A DNA stretch of 64,000 nucleotides from Euglena gracilis (lineage: Eukaryota; Euglenida; Euglenophyceae; Euglenales), in NCBI GenBank assembly GCA_039621445.1, contig CP154955.1:60729564-60793563 (forward strand), read 5' to 3'. Made by a program: the position numbers and the translations under genes. This document shows positions 40,508-49,991 of the stretch, piece after piece; positions within the stretch are counted from its first letter, which is position 1, and every line of letters starts with the position of its first letter. Under the pieces are notes generated by a model that saw nothing but the letters and a program-made list of their open reading frames with translations, had not been told where the DNA came from and did not search any database.

Positions 40508-41631
40508 AGCGTCGTTTCGGCGTGCGTATTCGTCAGCTTCCTGACTTCCATGAAAAGTCGCGTCTCCCTCATCCGGGTTCCCAGGGTAATACCGATCCAC
40601 TACTTTCTGTTTTCTACTTTCTGTTTCTAGCGGATCCACTACTTTTTGTGTGTGACCAGGGGTATAAATAACCACAAGGTTGAACTCACTCAAGAACTCA
40701 TGCCATCTGCATCGCCTTCCGACCGATGACATGGCCTTGTTCAAATCCTCGGTGTACCAGTGTTGGAGACTCTCATGATCGGTCTTGACGAGGATCTGGA
40801 CGAGGCTGCTGCCGACCCAGCTGCGAAATTTCTGGAGTATAAGCACGATTGCGTAGGTTTCCTTCTCGCGTATACTCCACTTGACTTGACCTTTACCATC
40901 GTCGCCTGTGGCTTTCGGCTGAAGAAAGCCACAGGTCGGAGTTCATTCGCCGCGTTTTGCTGGCTAAGAACTCCGCCAACAGCGTAATCGCTGCTGTCGA
41001 CTTCCAGGACATATGGTTTGTACGGGTCCGCAATTCCGAGGACAACATTCTCCAAAAGCAAAACCTTGATTTTCTCAAGGGCCTCGCGCATTTGGTCATC
41101 CCAAATGACTTTGGTGTTGTCAACTGCCCGGTTTTTGAGCTGTTTGTTGAGGGGCACGGCAATTTTCGCGAAGTCCTTCACATAAATCGCGTAATATTGG
41201 GCTAATCCCAAAATTTTTTTGAGGTGAGTAATCGTTTTGATTACCTCAGGGGTCCATTTCTTAATGGGTTCGAGTTTACTCGGAGCGGCTTTCCGTTGAC
41301 CATTGTTGAGGATGTGACCCCAAAATTTTATGAGTATCCGAAACAAATGCATTTTCGCGCCTTTCGCGAAAAGCACATGTTTTTGAAAGCAGTTAATACT
41401 GCGAAAACATGGTGAAAGTGTGTGCCGAGGATATCCTCGCTCGACTTTGCGGATGGTGGTGGTGTTCCCACCAGCACATCATCAATGTACACAATGGCAA
41501 ACGGTAAGTCGCGTAAAACACATTGAATCATGCGTTGAAACATGGCTGGGCCATTCTTAACACCCATGGGGAGTACCTTCCATTGGTACACACCCTTGGA
41601 TGTCACGAATGCCATGTATGGTTGGGTGTCA
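40508..41631 (-). pseudogene. Family B RT C-terminal half and RNase H (copy 2)
   Basis: Intact through PYMAFVTSKGVYQWKVL, FQRMIQCVLRDL and IVYIDDVLVGTPPPS, with the thumb in the next frame (FWGHILNNGQRKAAP). RNase H holds VLEVDSSDYAVGGVLSQQ, then, after a frame change, VKTDHESLQHW and VVIYTPGHTQKV. A local replacement near 40590-40635 (a CTACTTTCTGTTT duplication) changes the end of the domain relative to copies 1 and 3. Confidence 0.82.
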
Positions 41632-42436
41632 GGGTACGGCGGAGAGAGAAGGGGGGGCCTCAGTTTCACAAGGCCTTTGCGGTTGAGAAAATTCTCTGGA
41701 ATGAAGCCCGTGGAGTTATTCTCATACCCATCATTCCGGAAGCGGAATGGTTAACCCAACTATCGTACGTGTGTTTTCATTGGTGGGATTTACCCACTAA
41801 TGTACCGATTTTTGAGGATTTTTGTGGTAAAATATTACCACCGTTGCAAGAAATCATTTTTCGCGTATGTTTCTTCGATGCATTCGGAATGTCCGAATTC
41901 GCGGTGGGAAGGAAGCTCGGTAGCCCCCAGGGATACCCTGGTGGTTTCCGCAGTCAACGAGAGTGCAGGTCAGCACCCCAAGTCAGCTGAATTCTGTTCG
42001 CGGATTACACGCGAATTTCACGGTGTGCTGGAAAATCCAGTATACGCGTGCGACATCGACCCCGCGATACGCGGCCCGTTCGGTGTTTGTAAGATCGAGC
42101 TTAAGGAAGGAGCTAAACCAATGCACCGGAAATTTTTTCGTTGTTCGGGAGAACGCGAACAAGCTCTCAATGAAATGATTGAGAACCTTATTCAGCACAA
42201 GTGGATTGTACCCTCGAAAAGCGAGTGGACATCCCAAACATTTGTTGTTCCTAAACCCCAAGACCACTGAGGTCAGAAGAAATGGAGACTGGTGCTGATT
42301 ACCGGTACCTGAACTCCCAGACAAGGGATGATCCCTTCCCGCTCCCTGATCGAGGATTTGATCACCAAACAATCGGAAAACCGGTTGCGGTCAATTTTCG
42401 ATCTGGAGGACGGTTTTCACCAAACGCACTTGCACT
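41632..42436 (+). pseudogene. Family B RT N-terminal half, inverted (copy 2)
   Basis: Same inverted block as the other B copies. It reads EILWNEARGVILIPII-type codons, then RT start residues to VVPKPQDH, stop, then DYRYLNSQT (one base lost at about 42295 in this copy) and FDLEDGFHQTHLH. Confidence 0.8.
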
Positions 42437-42464
42437 GTTCCCGCCAGTGGGCGCCCGAATTGTT

Positions 42465-43424
42465 TCAAAACGGCTTTCCGGCTTTTCGGCCGCTGCGAGC
42501 GGCGAAAGAGCCGTGGAAAACGGCTGAAAAGCCGTGTTGAACGGCGAAGATGCCGTTTCTCCGTGCCCTTTTGGCGGAAAGCCGTTTGGCCGGCGGCACT
42601 GGCACAAAAGCCGGTTTTTTTGTACTCCGTCGCGGAAAACCGACAAGGAAGGAAGAGACACCGCGGGCGAAGCATTCAATAAGTTTTGGGGGAGGGTGCA
42701 TCCATAACACCGTATCACCCCAAAATTTATCAAATGCGTTGGAGTGTTGTGACCAATGGCGTGGCAAACGGGCACGTGCACTGGATGAAAAGGCATCGCT
42801 TTCCAATGCCAAATCAAAGGAATCAGCCAATGTCGCGATTTTGGAAAACAAACGTTCCAAAATGCGATATTGACCAAAATTGAAAGCATTCCATACGCGT
42901 CTCGCGTATTCATGCACCCCATTTACGGGTTGGAGTGTCGAAACACAATGAATGGATGCACAAACATGCGGGCTGTCTTCCACTACCTCAAGGGGTAATC
43001 CCAAGGGAGTTTGGACAGACTGGGGTTTTCCCCATTCCGCATCAAATTCATACCAAGTGTGATCGCGATTGAATTTAGAAATGACGCTTTTCGTGTTTCC
43101 AAACAACGAGGCTAATCCGCGTTGTTGGAGTACTCGGTGTATCTCTGCGCATTGCGGGCTACAACCAAGTGTATCCTTGGGTATGGATTCCGTATTCGGA
43201 ATTGCGATTAGTCTCGGATTTTCAACTAAACATCCACAATCGAAATCGGATTGGGTGGAAATTCTCCTGCAGTGCACACATTGGAAGGAAGTGTGATGGT
43301 GTGACGGGTGTGCGTGTAAGTGGGTGTCGGTAGCATTAACTGCTGAGTCTTGTACAGGTGTGCCTGGATTCGGCACAACTGGTGGGTAACGGAGTGGTGG
43401 TGTAGCTGGGCGACTACTCGACAC
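42465..43424 (-). CDS. Family B spacer ORF, Cys-containing, unknown (copy 2)
   Basis: A 319-codon open frame between protease and RT. It has CVHC...CGC and CSPQC pairs, then conserved FNRDHTWYEFDAEWGKPQS and RVWNAFNFGQYRILERLFSK. The last part overlaps the inverted-repeat block and is unlikely to be original. It overlaps the end of the protease frame by about ten bases in a different phase. No known family is recognised; a zinc-binding spacer of the pol polyprotein is one possibility. Confidence 0.45.
   Translation of the reverse strand: MSSSRPATPPLRYPPVVPNPGTPVQDSAVNATDTHLHAHPSHHHTSFQCVHCRRISTQSDFDCGCLVENPRLIAIPNTESIPKDTLGCSPQCAEIHRVLQQRGLASLFGNTKSVISKFNRDHTWYEFDAEWGKPQSVQTPLGLPLEVVEDSPHVCASIHCVSTLQPVNGVHEYARRVWNAFNFGQYRILERLFSKIATLADSFDLALESDAFSSSARARLPRHWSQHSNAFDKFWGDTVLWMHPPPKLIECFARGVSSFLVGFPRRSTKKPAFVPVPPAKRLSAKRARRNGIFAVQHGFSAVFHGSFAARSGRKAGKPF
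42466..42645. repeat. Inverted-repeat-dense block (copy 2)
   Basis: Overlapping palindromic words (AAAACGGCTTTCCGGC, CGGCCGCTGCGAGCGGC, AAAACGGCTGAAAAGCCG, AAGCCGTTTGGCCGGCGG) at the right edge of the inverted RT segment, as in the other copies. Confidence 0.5.
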
Positions 43425-43931
43425 CGTACGTACTGCAGGCCTTTGGGCTTTCGTCTTGTGCGGGGGTACCGCTTCTCGCTTGCCCTACCTCATGTGGAAC
43501 GCATGTAGGTGTGTCATTGGGTAGGGGGGAGGCTTTCTCCGTACCCCGGGTGTGGAAAACGGTTGTTGGTGTGGTGGATAACGGCGTTGCCATTGTGGAT
43601 AACGGTGTTGGAAAAGTGGTGGTCATCATATTGGATGCCAACGGTGATGGTGGTTTGGGTGGCAAGGTTGAGGTGGGTGCTGTGCGCAAACCGTGGGAGT
43701 GGCGATCCACAACCAATCGGTACTGGCGTAAAAATCGGTATACCAAAATTACGTCAGACCCGTGAATTCTGGATTCGTAACCCCAAATATTGGTGAAATG
43801 TTGTAATTGTGGCCAAGTGAGTGATGCTTGGGGATGATGGGCAAGAGTATCTCGTGCACACATCACAAAGCACCACCGCACATGGGGGTGTTATCCGCGG
43901 TTGTAATTTTGATCGGTTTCTTGGCGCTTAC
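43414..43931 (-). pseudogene. Family B protease C-terminal part (copy 2, truncated)
   Basis: Only the second protease motif region (VILVYRFLRQYRLVVD) and Pro/Thr-rich tail remain. The DTG-containing half is lost because the sequence jumps to family A RNase H coding at about 43932, with CA shared at the join. Confidence 0.6.
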
Positions 43932-43932
43932 C

Positions 43933-44643
43933 ATGCTCTTTGTACCACCCTTGTAGGCTCTTGTGGTCTGTCAGCACCAGCACCTCGTTGTCCAGAATGT
44001 ACGGCGCCCACTTGTCCAGGGCGGAGACGATTGCTATACGTCTGCTTGTCCCTGGTGTCCCACTTCTGCCGTTGGCCATCGGTGAGCTTGCGGCTCATGA
44101 AGGCCACGGGGATGGAGGCACCTGGCTTGATGTCCTCGAGGGACGGGAGTCCTTCCACCAGTGGGACCTGCTCCAGCGCCGCACCCACTGCGTAGTCTGA
44201 TGCATCTTTCCGAAGGACAAACAGCTTGGTGGGGTCCATGTAGTACAGCTCGAGGTCCGCCACGAGTGCCTGCTTCAGGCGCTCGAATGCCTTCTCTTCC
44301 TCCTTGGTCCATGTCACCGGGTGTTTGCTGCCTGCTTTGGCGAGCTCCCGGGGCAGCTTCAGCTTTTCCTGCAGCGGTGCCGCATATTCGGCGAACATTC
44401 GCACGTATCCGCTGTAATAATTGCACAGCCCCAAAAATGCCCGGAGGCTGGAGACCTCCTTGGGCAGCTCCCACTTCTGGACAGCTGCCAGCTTCCCTGG
44501 GGCTGGCGACCTTCTGCCTCCTCCCAGCACATGGCCGACAAACTCCACTCGGCGCATGAACAGCTTGACCTTCTTAGGGTCCGAGACCCACTTGTCGCGC
44601 TCGAGGGCTGCCAGCGTCTCCCGGACATCTGCGGCATGGGCCT
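43933..44643 (-). pseudogene. RT thumb and RNase H start, family A copy 3
   Basis: Contains RRVEFVGHVLGGGRRSPAP, LGLCNYYSGYVRMF and VLRKDASDYAVGAALEQ (the catalytic-region Thr is Lys here), then VLVLTDHKSLQGW in the next frame. It is cut by the join to family B protease at 43932. Confidence 0.8.
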
Positions 44644-45676
44644 TCAGGAAGTCTTCTTCCGATTGGCCGACTTTTCTTTGGTGCAGATGATGATGTCATC
44701 AAAGTACGGCCTTGAGTGCCTTTGCAGTCCGGCACACGTCGCATCGATGTCCCGTTGCAGCAGTGCCGGGCCCACATTGATCCCTTGTGGGACCACAGTC
44801 CACTGCCACAGGCCGCCCGGAATTTGGATGTTGGTGATTGGCCGGGACTCGGCGTCAAGGGCGACTTGATGGAAGGCATCCCAGAGGTCCACTGTGCTGA
44901 ACAGCTCACATCTTGCTTGCTCGGCCACGATCTCCTCGGTGAGGGGCAGCGGGTAGCTGTCCGGCTGCAGCTGCTTGTTGGTGAGCGCGTAATCGCACAC
45001 CAGTCTCCACTTCCCGCTTTTCTTTTTTGTTGGGAAGGTGGCTGCTCTCCACGGTCCCCTCCCGGGTTCCAGCTTGCCGTCCTTCCGGCACTCTGCCTCC
45101 ATTTCCCTCAGCGCATCATGCCTTTCTCCTCTCAGGTGGATCACTCTGCCCACCACTGGCACTGCTCCTGGCTTCAGCCTGAGCACGGCCTTGCCATGCG
45201 TCCCTCTTGCTGGGGGATTTGGCCACACTCTTTCCCGGAAGACGCGTCCTGCGTATTCATCCAGGATTTCTTGCCGGAGCTTGGATGCCAGTGGATCTGC
45301 ATGCTCGTCGTCTGACTGCACCACGCCTCTTATTTCCACCTGCTCGCCCTGCACTTGGAGGAGGTGCCTTGCTGCTTCCTGGAGTGCCTCGTTGTCGGAG
45401 ATCTCCTCATCCGACGCACCTTCATCCTCCTCGGCTTCATGGATCTCTCCGGGAATGTACATCCGCATCTTCTGCACCAATGCCAGCATTTGCTCCTCCA
45501 CATCTTCTATTCTTCCCACAGACACTCTTCTTCCTCTTGATGTTGTGTTGCCGTTGATGACAGGGGTTGCTGGAGGGGATGTTGGGTTGAGGATGCTGGG
45601 GGTGGTTGCGGCTCTTGCTGGGTGACCACTGTTGCTATCGATCTTCCTTGTCCTTGGACGGTGCTGTTCTTCTGCG
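44644..45676 (-). pseudogene. RT palm and protease tail, family A copy 3
   Basis: Open from the protease C-terminal linker (GRIEDVEEQMLALVQKM) through RT motifs FSTVDLWDAFHQV (Arg to Trp after the motif A Asp) and YFDDIIICTK. The upstream half of the protease is split off by the TRIM at 45677. Confidence 0.82.
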
Positions 45677-46011
45677 TGTGTGCGGCAGACGGGAGATCCT
45701 ACGGAGGTTGGTAGCCGGCGCGTAGTAACAAGCCGAGTATCGCTCGAGTAGCTTATTCGGTAAGGTGCTGGGCTCACACGCGGGAGGTCGTGGGTTCGAG
45801 ACCCAGGTCCCGCCGTGTGAGTCCTGATCGATCCCGTACGGGCAGAGGGCATACCGCGGGGATCGATCGGCGCGTGAGGCTGCGCACGTGGACGAACGTT
45901 GATCGGTCGGATTACCACGTGCGTGGCCCCTCGCCAGCGGACGAGCCACGGCAAGTAGTATGAGCTGCCCCGTGGCCTTCCAACGGCGGGTGGTGACAAC
46001 CAACGTAAACA
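45677..46011 (+). repeat. 5' LTR of the TRIM
   Basis: 335 bp. It differs from the 3' LTR at two positions (A/C in the GCGTAGTAMCAAG word near 45728 and T/G near 45978). It carries the tRNA-like module at 45742-45814. Confidence 0.92.
45742..45814 (+). promoter_or_regulatory. tRNA-like Pol III internal promoter in the TRIM 5' LTR
   Basis: An A-box match TAGCTTATTCGG (45749-45760) and a B-box match GGTTCGAGACC (45793-45803) are spaced 44 bases start to start, the same as in a tRNA. The T arm pairs (TGGG/CCCA). The acceptor and anticodon stems do not pair, so this is not a working tRNA gene. A longer hairpin also joins CTCACACGCGGGA (45773-45785) to TCCCGCCGTGTGAG. The second copy is at 46434-46506. 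Confidence 0.75.
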
Positions 46012-46023
46012 TGGTAGCAGAGG
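46012..46023 (+). other. Primer binding site of the TRIM
   Basis: TGGTAGCAGAGG directly after the 5' LTR; identical to that of family A; matches initiator tRNA-Met. Confidence 0.88.
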
Positions 46024-46358
46024 AACCCGTCTAATGCCACACGAACCGGGAAATCAGAGCCTGACCCCACGGCGCCCGGAAGGCGGAGGCGGACGCGCCG
46101 AGTCTAGGGCGACTGAAACTCCTACACCGTTCCAAAGTCTCAAGCCGATGCAAAGGGGGACGCTCCAAGGCGGCAGAGCCCGTGGAAGTCGACAACACGT
46201 AAACTGCCGGCAATAGCAAACCCGAGCTGCAGGGGTCGGCAGCCTGGTGACGCAGTACTCGTGAGAAGCACTCAGCCAACTAGGGCCGTGTGAGGCATAA
46301 CCCGAGCTGCAGGGGCCACGGCCATAGTGACGCAGTGGGCTAGTGTAGTAAGGCTCTT

Positions 46359-46368
46359 GGGAGGGGAG
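46359..46368 (+). other. Polypurine tract of the TRIM
   Basis: GGGAGGGGAG immediately before the 3' LTR; nearly the same as GGAAGGGGAG of family A. Confidence 0.8.
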
Positions 46369-46703
46369 TGTGTGCGGCAGACGGGAGATCCTACGGAGGT
46401 TGGTAGCCGGCGCGTAGTACCAAGCCGAGTATCGCTCGAGTAGCTTATTCGGTAAGGTGCTGGGCTCACACGCGGGAGGTCGTGGGTTCGAGACCCAGGT
46501 CCCGCCGTGTGAGTCCTGATCGATCCCGTACGGGCAGAGGGCATACCGCGGGGATCGATCGGCGCGTGAGGCTGCGCACGTGGACGAACGTTGATCGGTC
46601 GGATTACCACGTGCGTGGCCCCTCGCCAGCGGACGAGCCACGGCAAGTAGTATGAGCTGCCCCGTGGCCGTCCAACGGCGGGTGGTGACAACCAACGTAA
46701 ACA
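46369..46703 (+). repeat. 3' LTR of the TRIM
   Basis: 335 bp, followed by the CTGCG target duplication. It contains the second tRNA-like module (46434-46506). Confidence 0.92.
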
Positions 46704-47120
46704 CTGCGCCCACAGCACCCACTGTGGCGGATCATGCGGATGGAGTGCATCTCTCCATGGCTGCACGTCGAGGCGATTGACCTTCAACCACGGATATCCG
46801 AGGACGAGGTCGCAGCCGATGTCCCCGTCGTGTGCAGTGACGGTGCTGCTCCACTGGCTGCCCACTGGCACGCGCTCTTCAGTTCTCGCCTCGAAGGAGA
46901 GAATGATGGTGGCCTCATTCTTTCCTCGGTTGAGCTCTTCACCACTCACTGTCTTGAGCAGCAGCGGCTTGCTGGACTGCGTGAAGCAGGCTTCTGGAAG
47001 CAGGTCCCTCCGGCAGAGAGACGTCTGGGCTCCGGTGTCGATGAGCGCTTTTGCTTGGCGGCACTCACCATTGGCTTCCACGGTCACTTCCAGCAGCAGC
47101 TGGCATCCGCCTCCTCTCCT
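46704..47120 (-). pseudogene. Protease N-terminal half, family A copy 3
   Basis: Reads ALIDTGAQTSLCRRDLLP and DLVLGYPWLKV, then is interrupted by the TRIM after the residues WVLWAQ. Before the insertion the frame was intact. Confidence 0.82.
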
Positions 47121-48535
47121 TTACATCCTGCCCACTCGAAAGCGGGCCGGCTTCACATGCCATGGCTTGATGGTCACCTCTTGCACTTGGCTGTTGCGTA
47201 CTGCTCCTTCTGCTTCGGTCGCTGCTTGTGGTCCTGTGCCTTGGCACAGGTACTCCACCACGCCGCTTGGGATTCTGTATGCCTCCTCTCGTGACACCCT
47301 GTGGGGGCACCTGCCTCCCAGCTGGAACCGGTGGCGCCGTCTTCCTTTGTCTCCTTGCACCGAGCTTTTGCATCGGCCATCGCACAGCACGTTGGTGAGG
47401 TCCCTGGCCATCTCCTTCGGTAAACAGAACCGGGTGGGTTTCCGGTAGCCGAAGTCTTCAAACAGCAGTAGTCGAGGTCCACGAAAGCCAGGTCTCGGAC
47501 TACTCGCCTCCTGCGGAGCAGCCCGTGACGGGGATTCTCGATCCACCACTTCGCCGGAGCGAGGTACTGGATGATCTCCCTTGTCTTCCTCACCACCGCA
47601 TCTGCTCCCCTCAACCGCCTCGGCCTTGTCGTCATTGCCGACGAGTACTCGGTGCATGGTGGAGATGCTGCCACCAGATCGAAGTCACCAGGGGAATACT
47701 GCTGCCAGTACTCCCATCGCCGGATGTCTGCCACCACATCGGGATGCCACCGGGAGTCCCAGTCGACACTCACGACATGGTAGCCCATTGCCTCGAGGGC
47801 CCGGCGGACACTGCCCGTCCCGGAGAATAGGTCCAGTGCCCAGAGCTCGCGTCCGCGGCTCTGCTGGTGCTTCTCTTCTTTTGCTTCTGGCGTCACTGAG
47901 CCTGGAGGCACGGATGTGGATGTGGCTTGGGTGATGTTGCTGGATGTTGGATGTGGATGCGGTGTTTCTTGTGGTAGAAGTTGCCTTGATCCTTCTTGAG
48001 GCGCTTGTGGTTGATGCTGGGAATCGCTTGGTGGTTTGTATTGTTGGTGGGGATGCGGCGATGTAGAAGTCGGTTCCAGTGGAGGTTGTTGTTGAGGTGG
48101 ATGCTGAGACGAAGATGAAGGTTCTTGTGGGAGAGGTAGCGGGGTGTTTCCTTGTGATGATGATGGTGGTTCGAGTGGCGGCTGTAGTGGCACTGGATGT
48201 CGCGAAGTACATGACGGTTCCCGTGGGTGATATCGTTGATGAGGATGTCGCTTTGATGACGGTTCCAGAGGCAGCTGTCGTGGTGATGCAGATGACGGTC
48301 CTGGTGGGAGTTGTGGTTGTTGTGGATGCTGTTGAGATGACGAAATCGGTTCTCGTGGCGGTTGTAGCGATTGTGGATGTTGCGGAGGAGATAACGGTTC
48401 CTGTGGGCGATGAAGTTGGTGTGGGTGTCGCTGAGATGACGGAGACGGTTCTCGTGGTGGCAGCCACGAAGGTGGGTGTCGCGAAGAAGATGAAGGTTCT
48501 GGTGGACGATAATGTTGGGGTGGATGTCGCTGCAA
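47121..48535 (-). pseudogene. C5-cytosine methyltransferase domain, family A copy 3 (frameshifted)
   Basis: Motifs I, IV and VI are present (ALDLFSGTGSV, AASPPCTEYSS, WWIENPRHG). One base is lost near 47465, after AFVDLDYC, so GYRKPTRFC and the C-terminal motif lie in another frame (47121-47657). The AdoMet fold would lack its C-terminal part. Confidence 0.83.
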
Positions 48536-48629
48536 AGATGAAGACAGTTCTCGTGGCAGCCTCTGCGATGGCGAATGTCGTGATGTGGATGAAGGTTCTC
48601 GTGGGAGTTGTGGTTGGTGTGGAAGTGGC

Positions 48630-49916
48630 TTAGATGATGGAGTCGGTTCTCGTGGCGGCAGCGGCGATGGTGGATGCTGCAGAGAAGATGAAGGTTCTGG
48701 TGGATGTTGACGTTGGAGTAGATGTCGCTCTGATGATGATGCGGGTTCGTGGGGTAGCTGCTGTCGAGGTAGTTGTTGCGGTGAAGATGAAGGTTCTGGG
48801 ATGCAGCTTGGATGATGGTGTCGGTTCTAGTGGCGGCGGCTGCAGTCGGGGTCGGGGTTCGGATGTCCGTTCTGGTGGGAGATGTCGTTGGAGGAGATGT
48901 TGGGGTGGGGATGACGGTTCTTGTGGATGATGTCGCTCGTGCGGTGGCTGCTGCGGGTTACATGTCCATTCTGGTGGGGGATGTCGATGGTGGAGATGCT
49001 GGGGTGGAGATGACGGTTCTTGTGGATGATGCCGCTCGTGGGGTGGCTGCTGCGGGTTACATGTCCGTTCTGGTGGGGGATGTCGATGGTGGAGATGCTG
49101 GGGTGTAGATGACGGTTCTTGTGGCTGATGCCGCTCGTGGGGTGGCTGCTGCGGGTAACATGTCCGTTTTGGTGGGGGATGTCGATGGTGGAGATGCTGG
49201 GGTGGAGATGACGGTTCTTGTGGATGATGCCGCTCGTGGGGTGGCTGCTGCGGGTTACATGTCCGTTTTGGTGGGGGATGTCGATGGTGGAGATGCTGGG
49301 GTGTAGATGACGGTTCTTGTGGCTGATGATGCTCGTGGGGTGGCTGCAGCGGGTTAGAGGAGCGTTCTGGTGGGAGCTGTTGATGGTGGGGATGTTGGGG
49401 TGGAGACGACGGTTCTTGTGGCGGATTATGCTCGTGGGGTGGCTGCCGGGTTTCTGGTCGCTTGTTGTCGGGCTGTTGCATGGCTGTCAGGCTTCTTGGG
49501 TGCTCTTCTTGTGGTGGATGCTGGTCCGTGTCACGCAGTGGATGTTGCTTTCTTTGGGGTAGGTGTTGCTTTTCTTGTTGTGGATGCCGGTTGGTGTCGC
49601 GGTGAGGGTGTTGTGTGGTAGATGTTGACCCTTGAGGTGGTTGTCGCGATGAGGTTGTTGTTTCCTGCTTACTTCCTTTTCCCTTGGAGTGGTTGTTGTT
49701 CTTTGTCGTTGATCTTTGCCATTCCCTTGGCATAGATCTCTCCCCTTCTTCTTCCTTCCTTCCCTTTGTGCCTTGATCCTTGTCGGGTTGTGTCATCGGA
49801 GGTGATTGTCTTGGCTTGCGGTTTCTTTTCTTCTTCTCCACCACCTGCCATCCTTCCTCCTCTCGATGCCTGGACAGGGTGGTGGAGCACACCTGCACGG
49901 TTCTCTCCTCGTGCAC
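48630..49916 (-). CDS. Pro/Gln/His-rich repeat region, family A copy 3
   Basis: 428 codons, in phase with Gag through the UGA and 25 sense codons, as in copy 2. It has the same number of 33-residue units as copy 2. Confidence 0.58.
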   Translation of the reverse strand: MHEERTVQVCSTTLSRHREEEGWQVVEKKKRNRKPRQSPPMTQPDKDQGTKGRKEEEGERSMPREWQRSTTKNNNHSKGKGSKQETTTSSRQPPQGSTSTTQHPHRDTNRHPQQEKQHLPQRKQHPLRDTDQHPPQEEHPRSLTAMQQPDNKRPETRQPPHEHNPPQEPSSPPQHPHHQQLPPERSSNPLQPPHEHHQPQEPSSTPQHLHHRHPPPKRTCNPQQPPHERHHPQEPSSPPQHLHHRHPPPKRTCYPQQPPHERHQPQEPSSTPQHLHHRHPPPERTCNPQQPPHERHHPQEPSSPPQHLHHRHPPPEWTCNPQQPPHERHHPQEPSSPPQHLLQRHLPPERTSEPRPRLQPPPLEPTPSSKLHPRTFIFTATTTSTAATPRTRIIIRATSTPTSTSTRTFIFSAASTIAAAATRTDSII

Positions 49917-49991
49917 TTCCTCCTGCCGGTCTCCGGCTCGGGGTTTTGACTGCCTGCCCAGGCCTCCTCCCCTAGGGCCTGGGCGGCCCCT

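Larger units (their letters stand above)
45677..46703 (+). mobile_element. TRIM-type LTR element with tRNA-like promoter in its LTRs
   Basis: 1027 bp, absent from the same site in A copies 1 and 2. It has 335-bp direct repeats that start TGTGTGCGGC and end GTAAACA (TG...CA), with two mismatches between them. The target duplication is CTGCG (45672-45676 and 46704-46708). The internal 357 bp begins with an initiator tRNA-Met primer binding site and ends with a polypurine tract; it has no credible protein frame. It is non-autonomous, so needs enzymes in trans. The empty site in copies 1 and 2 and the low LTR divergence show recent insertion. Confidence 0.93.

Noticed and set aside
45742-45814. 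A functional tRNA gene
   Set aside because: A and B boxes and T arm are present, but the acceptor and anticodon stems do not pair, and it lies in both LTRs of a transposon.
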